Positions 7,154 to 14,834 of a stretch of DNA of 27,506 nucleotides are shown piece by piece (the first letter of the stretch is position 1; every line of letters begins with the position of its first letter). Under the pieces are notes generated by a model. It did no database searches. It was not told where the DNA came from and saw only the letters and a program-made list of their open reading frames with translations. The stretch lies in NCBI GenBank assembly GCA_035654795.1, contig DASRWC010000007.1, positions 1-27,506 on the forward strand, read 5' to 3'. This DNA comes from JAAYLC01 sp035654795. Its GTDB lineage: Bacteria > Bacteroidota > Bacteroidia > Flavobacteriales > Flavobacteriaceae. A program made the position numbers and the translations under genes.

Positions 7154-9751
7154 TTGAAGTACAACCTCACAAAAATATCACTTATTTCGGCAATAGTGAG
7201 TTTGTTTTTCGCCTGTAATGCCGTAAAACGTGTTCCGGAAGGGCAATTCCTACTCACTGAAAACACCATTTACGTTGACAGTTCTAAAATATCAGACTCC
7301 CGCGTTTACAGCCAATTATCACAAAAACCCAACCCCTCTATTCCGCTTTTTGGAATTCCTCTGGGACTGTATATCTATAATTTAGCCGATCCAAACCCGG
7401 AAGAAACTTTTGAGCAATGGCTGCATAAGAAACCGAAAAGAGAAGAAAGACTCGTGCGCTTCCTCTCAAAAAAACAAGTGGATGGAATGGACAGCATTTA
7501 TAGCGGGATGAATAACTGGTTGAAGCGCTCGGGCGATGCTCCGGTAACTATTTCGGAATCAAAAATCGAAAAATCGAAAGAAAGGCTACAACGGTGGTAT
7601 TCCAGTTATGGGTATTTTAATAACAAAGTAACCCATAAAATTAATCCGGATCCGATAAAAGAAAAACGTGCATCCGTCTCTTTCAACGTAAACACCGGAA
7701 AACCTTATGTGGTGGGAGATTCAATAGAACACATCATAGAATCTCCTCTTATTGATTCCATTTTTCATCAAACCCATCAGCGCAGCCTCATTAAGCCGGG
7801 GAAACAGTATAATGCAGCCGACTTTGTAAATGAACGTGACCGATTAACGATTCAACTCCGAAATTCAGGTTTGTATTATTTTGACCAGGATTATGTCATC
7901 TTTGAAGCCGATACGATCAACACACAGCACAGAGCCAACATAAGATACATCATCCCGAATCGAAAAATTAACAGACAAGACACTTCCTATACAGTTCCGT
8001 TTGAAACATATAAGATCGATAAAATTCGCATTATAACAGACTATACGGCAGAGAATCAAAACAAGCAATTTTCAGATTCAACAGCCTTCCAAGGCTACGA
8101 AATTTACAGTTACGGCAAGATGCGATACCGCCCAAAAGCAATTGTGGACGCAGTTTCCATACTCCCGGGAAGTTTATATAAAGATATTGACCGCTCACTG
8201 ACTTACCGACAGATCAATGATTTAAAAATATTTAAATATCCCAGCATCGTCTACACTGAAAAACTAAGAGATTCCACAGAGAACCTTTTAGACGTGACAA
8301 TATTGCTATCCCCGCAAGATCTTTTTTCTATCGGAGCAGATTTTGATGCCTTTACCTCTACCATTCAAGATTTCGGGATTAGTTTTAGTGGAAATATGAT
8401 GTTTAAAAACCTTTTCAGAGGAGCAGAAATCCTTCAACTCTCGGGGAGGGGAAGTTTTGGTTCTTCTAAAGATGCAGCAAACAGCAGCGATAAATTTTTT
8501 AATATCTCTGAGTTTGGAGCAGATGCAAAACTTATTTTTCCTCGAATCCTTTTCCCGCTCAACACACAAAGATGGATTCCTAAATATATGTCTCCCTCCA
8601 CCACCTTGAGTACCGGCGCAAGTGCACAGAATAATATTGGTCTCGATCGGCGAACGCTCAACGGTATTCTCAATTACAACTGGAAACCATCCAGAACCGT
8701 AAACTATTATCTGGACCTAATAAACTTGCAATACGTCCGAAATCTGAATAGACAGAATTATTTTAACGTTTACAGGAACAGTTACAACCAATTAAACATT
8801 ATTGCCGGACAGACAGAACTCACCAATCAAGGGTCTGTAAATCCTGATTACTACGACGTAGATGAACATGAAAATCTGCATCTCATCATTCCGGAAGGAG
8901 CAGATAGTTTTATGGAAGATGTGCGAAACGGCACAATTAATCCTTATTGGAGTGGAGGAAATGCGAGACAGGCAGTGGACAACATCTACGAACGTAAAAA
9001 ACGCCTCACCGAGGACAATCTTATTTTTGCCAGCAACATCACCTTTATAAAAGATACTCGAAGAGGAATTAAAGACAACAGTTTTACACGTACCCGCGTC
9101 AAACTGGAATCAGCAGGCAGTTTATTGACCGGTCTTGCACACCTTGCCGGGCTTCCAAAAGCCTCTGACGGCACTTATGAATTATTTAATGTCTCCTACT
9201 CTCAATATATAAAAGGCGAAATTGAACTTATAAAACATTGGGAGCTGGATCAGAAAAATATTCTGGCCTTTAGAGGTTTTACAGGCCTTGCCATTCCCTA
9301 TGGAAACAGCAACAGTATTCCGTTTACTCGAAGTTATTTTGGAGGAGGTGTCAATGATAACCGAGGGTGGAGGGCTTTTGATCTAGGTCCCGGAAGCAGC
9401 TCAGATAAAGATGAGTTTAATGAAGCTAACTTTAAAGTCTCACTCAATTTGGAATACCGTTTCACCATTCTTGGCCCCTTCAAAGGCGCACTCTTTGTGG
9501 ACAGTGGGAATATCTGGAATGTCAAAAACAATATCTCTGAGGAAGCATCAGTTTTTAATGGCATCAAAGACCTCAAGGAAATTGCAGTGGCCGGAGGATT
9601 TGGGTTACGCTATGATTGGGGATTTTTTGTACTCCGTTTTGACATCGGATTTAAAGCTCATAACCCTGCGCTTACCGAAGGAGAACGATGGTTCAAGGAA
9701 TTCAACTTCAAACATGCCGTTTACAACATCGGAATCAACTATCCATTCTAA
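7154..9751 (+). CDS. BamA/TamA-family outer-membrane lipoprotein (TamL-like paralog)
   Basis: A large outer-membrane protein of the Omp85 family. The C-terminal half is a 16-strand-type barrel: GARGS-like loop region near FTRSYFGGGVNDNRGW, with GLAIPYGNSNSIPFTRSYF and a terminal beta-signal ending in Phe (YNIGINYPF). The N-terminal half holds POTRA-like segments. The N-terminus is a lipoprotein signal (hydrophobic KISLISAIVSLFFA then Cys21, lipobox FFAC), unlike proteobacterial TamA. No ATG is available: the frame opens after a TGA at 7127, and only TTG at 7148 or 7154 precedes the signal. TTG at 7154 gives MKYNLTK and is preferred. It resembles the TamL at 22434-24713 in layout and in the shared VIFEADT/LIFEADT segment. 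No TamB lies beside it. It may insert outer-membrane proteins, but its client is unknown. Confidence 0.85.
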   Translation: MKYNLTKISLISAIVSLFFACNAVKRVPEGQFLLTENTIYVDSSKISDSRVYSQLSQKPNPSIPLFGIPLGLYIYNLADPNPEETFEQWLHKKPKREERLVRFLSKKQVDGMDSIYSGMNNWLKRSGDAPVTISESKIEKSKERLQRWYSSYGYFNNKVTHKINPDPIKEKRASVSFNVNTGKPYVVGDSIEHIIESPLIDSIFHQTHQRSLIKPGKQYNAADFVNERDRLTIQLRNSGLYYFDQDYVIFEADTINTQHRANIRYIIPNRKINRQDTSYTVPFETYKIDKIRIITDYTAENQNKQFSDSTAFQGYEIYSYGKMRYRPKAIVDAVSILPGSLYKDIDRSLTYRQINDLKIFKYPSIVYTEKLRDSTENLLDVTILLSPQDLFSIGADFDAFTSTIQDFGISFSGNMMFKNLFRGAEILQLSGRGSFGSSKDAANSSDKFFNISEFGADAKLIFPRILFPLNTQRWIPKYMSPSTTLSTGASAQNNIGLDRRTLNGILNYNWKPSRTVNYYLDLINLQYVRNLNRQNYFNVYRNSYNQLNIIAGQTELTNQGSVNPDYYDVDEHENLHLIIPEGADSFMEDVRNGTINPYWSGGNARQAVDNIYERKKRLTEDNLIFASNITFIKDTRRGIKDNSFTRTRVKLESAGSLLTGLAHLAGLPKASDGTYELFNVSYSQYIKGEIELIKHWELDQKNILAFRGFTGLAIPYGNSNSIPFTRSYFGGGVNDNRGWRAFDLGPGSSSDKDEFNEANFKVSLNLEYRFTILGPFKGALFVDSGNIWNVKNNISEEASVFNGIKDLKEIAVAGGFGLRYDWGFFVLRFDIGFKAHNPALTEGERWFKEFNFKHAVYNIGINYPF

Positions 9752-9764
9752 ATTTTTTATTTCG

Positions 9765-9819
9765 TATTTTTGCATGTTTTAATAAATAAACACACAACAT
9801 TTTCCTTTTATTAGCTTTG
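9765..9819 (+). promoter_or_regulatory. Two possible -7 boxes upstream of the aldolase
   Basis: TATTTTTG at 9765-9772 and TAGCTTTG at 9812-9819 both fit TAnnTTTG. The second is 52 bp upstream of the aldolase ATG at 9872, the first 99 bp. Neither has a convincing -33 TTG/TTTG. The spacer from 9752 is otherwise A/T-rich with no hairpin terminator for the BamA-like gene. Confidence 0.4.
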
Positions 9820-9871
9820 CTAAATATTCATTTGAAACTCAACAACTAATTTTTAAAACCTATTCTAAAAA

Positions 9872-10942
9872 ATGAGCCACGGAATAAAACCAGGAGTAGC
9901 TACAGGTAGAGACGTTCAGAAAATACACCAATTTGCAAAAGAAAAAGGATTTGCACTCCCCGCGGTAAATGTGGTGGGAAGCAACACAATAAATACGGTT
10001 ATGGAAACCGCCGCTGCCCTCAATTCGCCGGTTATTATCCAATTCTCAAACGGCGGAGCACAATTTAATGCAGGAAAAGGACTTTCAAACAAAGATGAAA
10101 AAGCTGCTATAGCTGGAGGAATTGCAGGCGCCAAACACATCCACGAATTGGCCGAAGCATACGGAGCTACGGTAATTCTGCATACAGACCATTGTGCAAA
10201 GAACTTACTCCCTTGGATTGACGGACTCTTAGATGCGGGTGAAAAATTTTATAAAGAAACCGGCAAACCGCTGTACAGCTCGCATATGCTAGATTTGTCT
10301 GAAGAAACTGTTGAAAATAATATTGACATCTCCAAAAAATACCTGGAACGTATGTCAAAAATGGGAATGACTCTGGAGATTGAGCTTGGTATTACCGGTG
10401 GAGAGGAAGATGGCGTGGATAATACAGGAGTAGATTCTTCCAGACTTTATACCCAGCCCAAAGAAGTAGCTTATGCCTACGAAGAATTAATGAAGGTGAG
10501 CGATCAATTCACGATTGCAGCTGCATTTGGAAACGTTCACGGAGTATATAAACCCGGAAATGTGAAACTAACTCCCATTATTCTAAAAAATTCTCAAGAC
10601 TACGTTCAAAAGAAATTCAATACAGGACATAATCCTATTGATTTTGTATTTCACGGCGGAAGCGGTTCTTCATTGGAAGAAATTCGCGAAGCCATCAGCT
10701 ATGGAGTGATAAAGATGAACATAGACACGGATTTACAATTTGCATTTACAGAGGGAATCCGTGATTATATGGGTAAATATGAGGGTTACTTAAAAACCCA
10801 AATCGGAAATCCGGAAGGAGAAGATTTGCCAAACAAAAAATATTATGATCCGAGAAAGTGGCTCCGAGAAGGAGAAGTCACGTTCAAAAAACGTTTGGAA
10901 CAAGCCTTCAAAGACTTGAATAACGTAAATACCCTTGGGTAA
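9872..10942 (+). CDS. fbaA: Class II fructose-bisphosphate aldolase
   Basis: A zinc-dependent aldolase that interconverts fructose 1,6-bisphosphate with glyceraldehyde 3-phosphate and dihydroxyacetone phosphate in glycolysis and gluconeogenesis. Length 356 and motifs match class IIA (E. coli FbaA). Catalytic Asp106 and zinc ligand His107 sit in HTDHC; Glu171 is in LEIELGITGGEEDG; zinc ligands His223 (GNVHGVYK) and His261 (FVFHGGSGSS) follow. These equal E. coli D109, H110, E174, H226 and H264 with a constant shift of 3. NIDTDLQFAFT near residue 286 is the phosphate-binding strand. Cytosolic. accD begins about 36 bp after its stop with no terminator between, so the two are likely in one transcript. 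Confidence 0.97.
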   Translation: MSHGIKPGVATGRDVQKIHQFAKEKGFALPAVNVVGSNTINTVMETAAALNSPVIIQFSNGGAQFNAGKGLSNKDEKAAIAGGIAGAKHIHELAEAYGATVILHTDHCAKNLLPWIDGLLDAGEKFYKETGKPLYSSHMLDLSEETVENNIDISKKYLERMSKMGMTLEIELGITGGEEDGVDNTGVDSSRLYTQPKEVAYAYEELMKVSDQFTIAAAFGNVHGVYKPGNVKLTPIILKNSQDYVQKKFNTGHNPIDFVFHGGSGSSLEEIREAISYGVIKMNIDTDLQFAFTEGIRDYMGKYEGYLKTQIGNPEGEDLPNKKYYDPRKWLREGEVTFKKRLEQAFKDLNNVNTLG

Positions 10943-10978
10943 GTGCTTATTTGTTAATTTAAAACATCCCCAGAAATG

Positions 10979-11851
10979 ATGCCTTGGTTTAGAAGAACAA
11001 AAAAAGGAATTCAAACGCCTACTGCACAGAAAAAAGACGTGCCTAAAGGTTTGTGGTACAAATCACCCACAGGGAAAATTGTAGATAGCGAAGAGCTTGC
11101 AGAAAACTTCTACGTGAGTCCCGAAGATGATTATCACGTGAGAATAGGAAGTAAAGAATATTTTGAAATCCTTTTCGACAACAATGAATTCAAAGAACTT
11201 GACCGAAACCTGACGTCAAAAGACACCTTGAATTTTGTAGATAAAAAGAAATATACCGAACGATTAAAAGAAGCCGAGGAAAAAACAGGCCTCAAAGATG
11301 CCGTACGCACCGCCGTAGGAAAATCTATGGGTAAAGATCTGGTAATCGCTTGTATGGATTTTAGTTTTATCGGAGGTTCAATGGGAGGCGTTGTGGGAGA
11401 AAAAATTGTGCGAGCTGCCAATTATGCACTAAAGAAAAAGATTCCGCTGTTGATTATCTCGAAAAGTGGAGGCGCAAGAATGATGGAGGCCGCACTTTCA
11501 TTGATGCAGTTAGCTAAAACCAGTGTGAAACTCGCACAACTAAGCGAAGCGAAAATACCCTATATCTCCCTTTGTACAGACCCAACTACAGGAGGAACTA
11601 CTGCATCTTTTGCCATGTTGGGAGACATCAACATCAGTGAACCGGGAGCACTCATTGGATTTGCCGGGCCGCGCGTTGTGAGAGACACTACCGGAAAAGA
11701 ACTGCCGGAAGGATTCCAAACTGCCGAATTTCTACTTGAAAAAGGATTTCTTGATTTTATAACGCATAGAAAAGACCTGAAAAAGAACATTAATAAATAT
11801 CTTGACCTGGTGATGAACAGACCGATGCGAAAAGAAGAAGGCAAAGCTTAA
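10979..11851 (+). CDS. accD: Acetyl-CoA carboxylase carboxyltransferase beta subunit (zinc-ribbon cysteines absent)
   Basis: Beta subunit of the carboxyltransferase that moves the carboxyl group from biotin to acetyl-CoA, the first step of fatty-acid synthesis. The crotonase-type core is clear: MDFSFIGGSMGGVVGEK, ISKSGGARMMEAALSLMQ, TDPTTGGTTASFAMLGD, and EPGALIGFAGPRVV, ending TAEFLLEKGFLDFI. The N-terminus has the family opening MPWFRR...GLWYKSPTGKIVDSEEL, then FYVSPEDDYHVRIG. In most AccD proteins this part is a four-cysteine zinc ribbon (CPxC...CPxC). Here those positions are S, G, S and D; no cysteine is left. Two ATGs are adjacent (10976 and 10979); the second gives the usual MPWF start. 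The AccA partner is not in the window. Identity is sure. Confidence 0.95.
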   Translation: MPWFRRTKKGIQTPTAQKKDVPKGLWYKSPTGKIVDSEELAENFYVSPEDDYHVRIGSKEYFEILFDNNEFKELDRNLTSKDTLNFVDKKKYTERLKEAEEKTGLKDAVRTAVGKSMGKDLVIACMDFSFIGGSMGGVVGEKIVRAANYALKKKIPLLIISKSGGARMMEAALSLMQLAKTSVKLAQLSEAKIPYISLCTDPTTGGTTASFAMLGDINISEPGALIGFAGPRVVRDTTGKELPEGFQTAEFLLEKGFLDFITHRKDLKKNINKYLDLVMNRPMRKEEGKA

Positions 11852-11891
11852 AAAAATCTTTGAAAGCGCTTAAAAACAAATAAAATTTGAC

Positions 11892-11899
11892 TACTTTTG
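11892..11899 (+). promoter_or_regulatory. -7 promoter box (TACTTTTG) for rpsO
   Basis: TACTTTTG fits TAnnTTTG and lies 57 bp before the S15 start. This leaves a leader of roughly 50 nt that contains a small hairpin. No good -33 box is seen at the expected distance. Confidence 0.5.
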
Positions 11900-11905
11900 C
11901 CGCCT

Positions 11906-11926
11906 TGATTATCAGAGTGGTAATCA
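11906..11926 (+). promoter_or_regulatory. Short hairpin in the rpsO leader
   Basis: TGATTA (11906-11911) and TAATCA (11921-11926) form a perfect 6-bp stem with a 9-nt loop TCAGAGTGG, between the promoter box and the S15 start. S15 represses its own mRNA through leader structures in several bacterial groups. A role here is only a suggestion, and the stem is A/T-rich and weak. Confidence 0.3.
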
Positions 11927-11956
11927 GTACATAAAAATCATTTTAATAATATTGGC

Positions 11957-12226
11957 ATGTATTTATCCAAAGAAGTAAAAGAAGGAATTTTCGAAAAACA
12001 CGGAAATTCCAAAACAAACACAGGTTCTGCTGAAGGACAGATTGCACTTTTCACTTACCGCATTCAGCATTTAACAGAACACTTGAAGAGAAACAAAAAA
12101 GATTATAACACAGAACGTTCACTTGTTCGATTGGTAGGAAAAAGAAGAGCACTTCTTGACTACTTGATGAAAAAAGACATTCTTCGTTACAGAGCCATCG
12201 TAAAAGAATTGGGTCTGAGAAAATAA
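11957..12226 (+). CDS. rpsO: 30S ribosomal protein S15
   Basis: An 89-residue small-subunit protein that binds the central domain of 16S rRNA early in assembly. Typical S15 sequence: TGSAEGQIALFTYRIQHLTEHLKRNKKDYN in two parts (GSAEGQIALFTYRI and HLTEHLKRNKKDY), then LVRLVGKRRALLDYL and YRAIVKELGLRK at the end. Length is exactly that of the family. It has its own promoter box and leader, and a strong terminator just after the stop. pnp follows 205 bp downstream, the same rpsO-pnp order known in E. coli and many other bacteria. Confidence 0.98.
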   Translation: MYLSKEVKEGIFEKHGNSKTNTGSAEGQIALFTYRIQHLTEHLKRNKKDYNTERSLVRLVGKRRALLDYLMKKDILRYRAIVKELGLRK

Positions 12227-12230
12227 ACCA

Positions 12231-12269
12231 AAAAGGCGAGGATTTCATTAAAATCTTCGCCTTTTATTT
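12231..12269 (+). terminator. Rho-independent terminator after rpsO
   Basis: AAAAGGCGAGGATTT (12231-12245) pairs with AAATCTTCGCCTTTT (12251-12265) across a 5-nt loop, with one G-U pair, and a T-rich run continues beyond. It begins 5 bp after the S15 stop. Confidence 0.9.
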
Positions 12270-12327
12270 TTTATCTTTATTTTTTTCTTCCTTAAAAGGA
12301 AAAGCACGCTCTCTTTTTTAAGTTTTT

Positions 12328-12412
12328 CATTGGTCATACCACAACACACAACACACATTTTTGACCATTGCCAACAATGGTCTTTTTATTAAGAAACACC
12401 CTCAAAAAGGGT
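12328..12412 (+). promoter_or_regulatory. pnp leader: terminator-like hairpin with a competing upstream pairing
   Basis: Three segments share one sequence. CATTGGTCA (12328-12336) can pair with TGACCATTG (12362-12370) with 8 of 9 matches. GACCATTG (12363-12370) can instead pair perfectly with CAATGGTC (12375-12382) over a CCAA tetraloop, and that stem is followed by TTTTTATT, like an intrinsic terminator. The two pairings exclude each other, as in an attenuator. The stretch 12334-12362 contains no G and is CA-rich. A further 5-bp stem ACCCT/AGGGT (12398-12412) lies 20 nt before the pnp ATG. A competing reading is a promoter: TTG at 12330 and CATTTTTG at 12356 (one base off TAnnTTTG). Pairing is seen; function is inferred. 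Confidence 0.45.
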
Positions 12413-12431
12413 ACAATGAAAAACAATAATT

Positions 12432-14657
12432 ATGATACCAAAAGTTTTTAAAGAGGTTATAGACCATGGAGATGGTCGTGAAATAACCATCGAAACAGGA
12501 AAACTGGCAAAACAAGCACACGGGTCTGTAGTAGTTACCTGTGGCAAAGCAATGCTTTTATGTACAGTAGTTTCCAATTATGAACAGAGCGATGTCGATT
12601 TTCTTCCGCTTACGGTTGACTACCGCGAGAAATTTGCCGCTTCCGGAAAGTTCCCGGGAGGTTATTTTAAACGGGAAGCCAGACCGAGTGACGGAGAAGT
12701 GTTGACTATGAGACTGGTGGACCGTGTTCTTCGTCCCTTGTTCCCGTCAGACTATCATGCTGAAACACAAGTAATGATTCAACTGATGAGCCATGACGAT
12801 GACGTTATGCCGGATGCTTTAGCAGGATTAGCAGCATCTACTGCCATTCAATTATCTGATATTCCGTTTGAAACGCCCATTTCTGAAGTTCGGGTTGGAA
12901 GAATCAATGGAGAGTTCATCGTGAATCCAAGTTTGGAGCAATTAGAAGAATCTGATATTGATATGGTGATTGGAGCTTCCGAAGATTCGGTAATGATGGT
13001 GGAAGGCGAAATGAGCGAGATCTCTGAAGAAGAAATGGTGGAGGCTATCAAATTTGCTCACGATCACATCAAAGTTCAGATTCAAGCGCAAATTCGACTT
13101 GTTGAAGCCGTGGGTAAAAAGCCCACTCGCGAATATGCTCCGGAGCGTCAAGATGAGGCGTTGCAAAAACGAATTCACGACTTTGTTTATGACAAAGTGT
13201 ATGAAGTAGCAAAATCGGCCAGCAGCAAACACGAAAGAAGTGATGCTTTTTCTGCAATCAAAGAAGAACTTAAAGCTACCTTTACAGAAGAAGAACTGGA
13301 AGACTATGGCGCCATGGTTTCCAGATATTTTTACGAATCTGAAAAAGAAGCAGTTCGCGACTTAACTTTAAATGAAGGACTCCGTTTAGACGGACGTAAA
13401 ACGACAGAAATCAGACCCATCTGGTGTGAGATAGATTACCTGCCCAGTACGCACGGATCAGCTATATTCACCCGTGGTGAAACTCAAGCCTTGGCAACAG
13501 TCACTTTAGGAACTTCACGAGAAGCAAACCACATTGACATGCCATCCTATGAGGGAGACGAAACTTTCTACCTTCATTACAACTTCCCTCCTTTTTCAAC
13601 AGGGGAAGCCAGACCTATTCGTGGTACCTCAAGAAGAGAAGTTGGACACGGAAATTTGGCACAGCGCGCATTGAAAAGAATGATCCCTGATGACTTCCCA
13701 TATACCGTTCGTGTGGTTTCGGAAGTATTAGAATCAAATGGATCATCATCTATGGCTACCGTTTGTAGCGGAACCATGGCCATGATGGACGCCGGAGTGC
13801 AAATGATTAAACCTGTTTCGGGAATTGCAATGGGATTAATTTCTGATGCAAAAACGGGCCGATATGCTGTATTATCAGACATTCTAGGAGATGAAGATCA
13901 TTTAGGAGATATGGACTTTAAAGTGACCGGAACACGCGACGGAATTACCGCTTGCCAGATGGACATTAAAGTAAAAGGACTTTCATATGAAGTATTAGTC
14001 AAGGCACTAAAACAAGCTATGGACGGACGTATGCACATTTTGGATATTATGGAAGAAACCATCGCGAAGCCTAATCCGGATGTTAAACCTCACGCTCCAA
14101 AAATTGTCTACACCAGCATTCCTGAAGATCTTATCGGTGCTTTTATTGGGCCAGGCGGTAAAATTATTCAAGAACTCCAAAAACGAACTAAAACTACCAT
14201 CGTTGTTAATGAAGAAGACGGAAAAGGAATTATTGAAATTCTTGGAACCGATCAAGCAGGCATTGATGAGGTTTTGCGTTCAGTAGAAGCTCTTGTATTT
14301 AAACCGGAAGTGGGAAGTATTTATGAGGTAAAAGTAATTAAAATGCTTGATTTCGGAGCTGTAGTTGAATATACCGAAGCCCCCGGAAATGAAGTACTTC
14401 TTCATATAAGTGAGCTTGCATGGGAACGAACTGAAAACGTTACCGATGCAGTCAACTTAGGAGATGTTTTTGATGTAAAATATATGGGAATTGATCCACG
14501 AACCAAAAAAGAACGTGTTTCAAGAAAAGTGTTACTACCAAAACCGGAGGGTTATACAGAAAGACCTCCGCGTAATGATAACCGAGGAGGAAATCGGGAT
14601 AACAGAAATCGTGACGACCGAAGAAACGGCGGAAACGATAGAAAAAGAAGAGAATAA
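12432..14657 (+). CDS. pnp: Polyribonucleotide nucleotidyltransferase (PNPase)
   Basis: A phosphorolytic 3'-5' exoribonuclease, trimeric, acting in mRNA decay and RNA quality control. All domains are present in order: first RNase PH domain (GKLAKQAHGSVVV, KFPGGYFKREARPSDGE), the helical linker (about 230-310), second RNase PH domain with GEARPIRGTSRREVGHGNLA (in two parts, GEARPIRGTSRRE and VGHGNLAQRAL) and SGIAMGLI, KH domain with IPEDLIGAFIGPGGKIIQEL (GPGG loop), and S1 domain (GSIYEVKVIKMLDFGAVVEY to HISELAWERTENV). The last ~35 residues are an Arg/Asn/Gly/Asp-rich tail, likely disordered and RNA-binding. Length 741 is normal. It follows rpsO and has a structured leader; a strong terminator follows. 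Confidence 0.97.
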   Translation: MIPKVFKEVIDHGDGREITIETGKLAKQAHGSVVVTCGKAMLLCTVVSNYEQSDVDFLPLTVDYREKFAASGKFPGGYFKREARPSDGEVLTMRLVDRVLRPLFPSDYHAETQVMIQLMSHDDDVMPDALAGLAASTAIQLSDIPFETPISEVRVGRINGEFIVNPSLEQLEESDIDMVIGASEDSVMMVEGEMSEISEEEMVEAIKFAHDHIKVQIQAQIRLVEAVGKKPTREYAPERQDEALQKRIHDFVYDKVYEVAKSASSKHERSDAFSAIKEELKATFTEEELEDYGAMVSRYFYESEKEAVRDLTLNEGLRLDGRKTTEIRPIWCEIDYLPSTHGSAIFTRGETQALATVTLGTSREANHIDMPSYEGDETFYLHYNFPPFSTGEARPIRGTSRREVGHGNLAQRALKRMIPDDFPYTVRVVSEVLESNGSSSMATVCSGTMAMMDAGVQMIKPVSGIAMGLISDAKTGRYAVLSDILGDEDHLGDMDFKVTGTRDGITACQMDIKVKGLSYEVLVKALKQAMDGRMHILDIMEETIAKPNPDVKPHAPKIVYTSIPEDLIGAFIGPGGKIIQELQKRTKTTIVVNEEDGKGIIEILGTDQAGIDEVLRSVEALVFKPEVGSIYEVKVIKMLDFGAVVEYTEAPGNEVLLHISELAWERTENVTDAVNLGDVFDVKYMGIDPRTKKERVSRKVLLPKPEGYTERPPRNDNRGGNRDNRNRDDRRNGGNDRKRRE

Positions 14658-14677
14658 ACTTAATTCTCCATAAACAT

Positions 14678-14709
14678 AAACCCCTGTAATTTTTTTGCAG
14701 GGGTTTTTT
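14678..14709 (+). terminator. Rho-independent terminator after pnp
   Basis: AAACCCCTG (14678-14686) pairs with CAGGGGTTT (14698-14706), 11-nt loop, followed by a T run. It lies 20 bp past the pnp stop. Confidence 0.9.
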
Positions 14710-14834
14710 GATTCCTGCATCTTCAGAAAAGTCTTTTTCCATTTCAATTTCCTAAAACAAGTTTTCTCTAGCCAAAAGCAACAGTCAAACCGCTATGAAA
14801 TATGTATCTTGCACCCATTAAAAAAATTATACAC

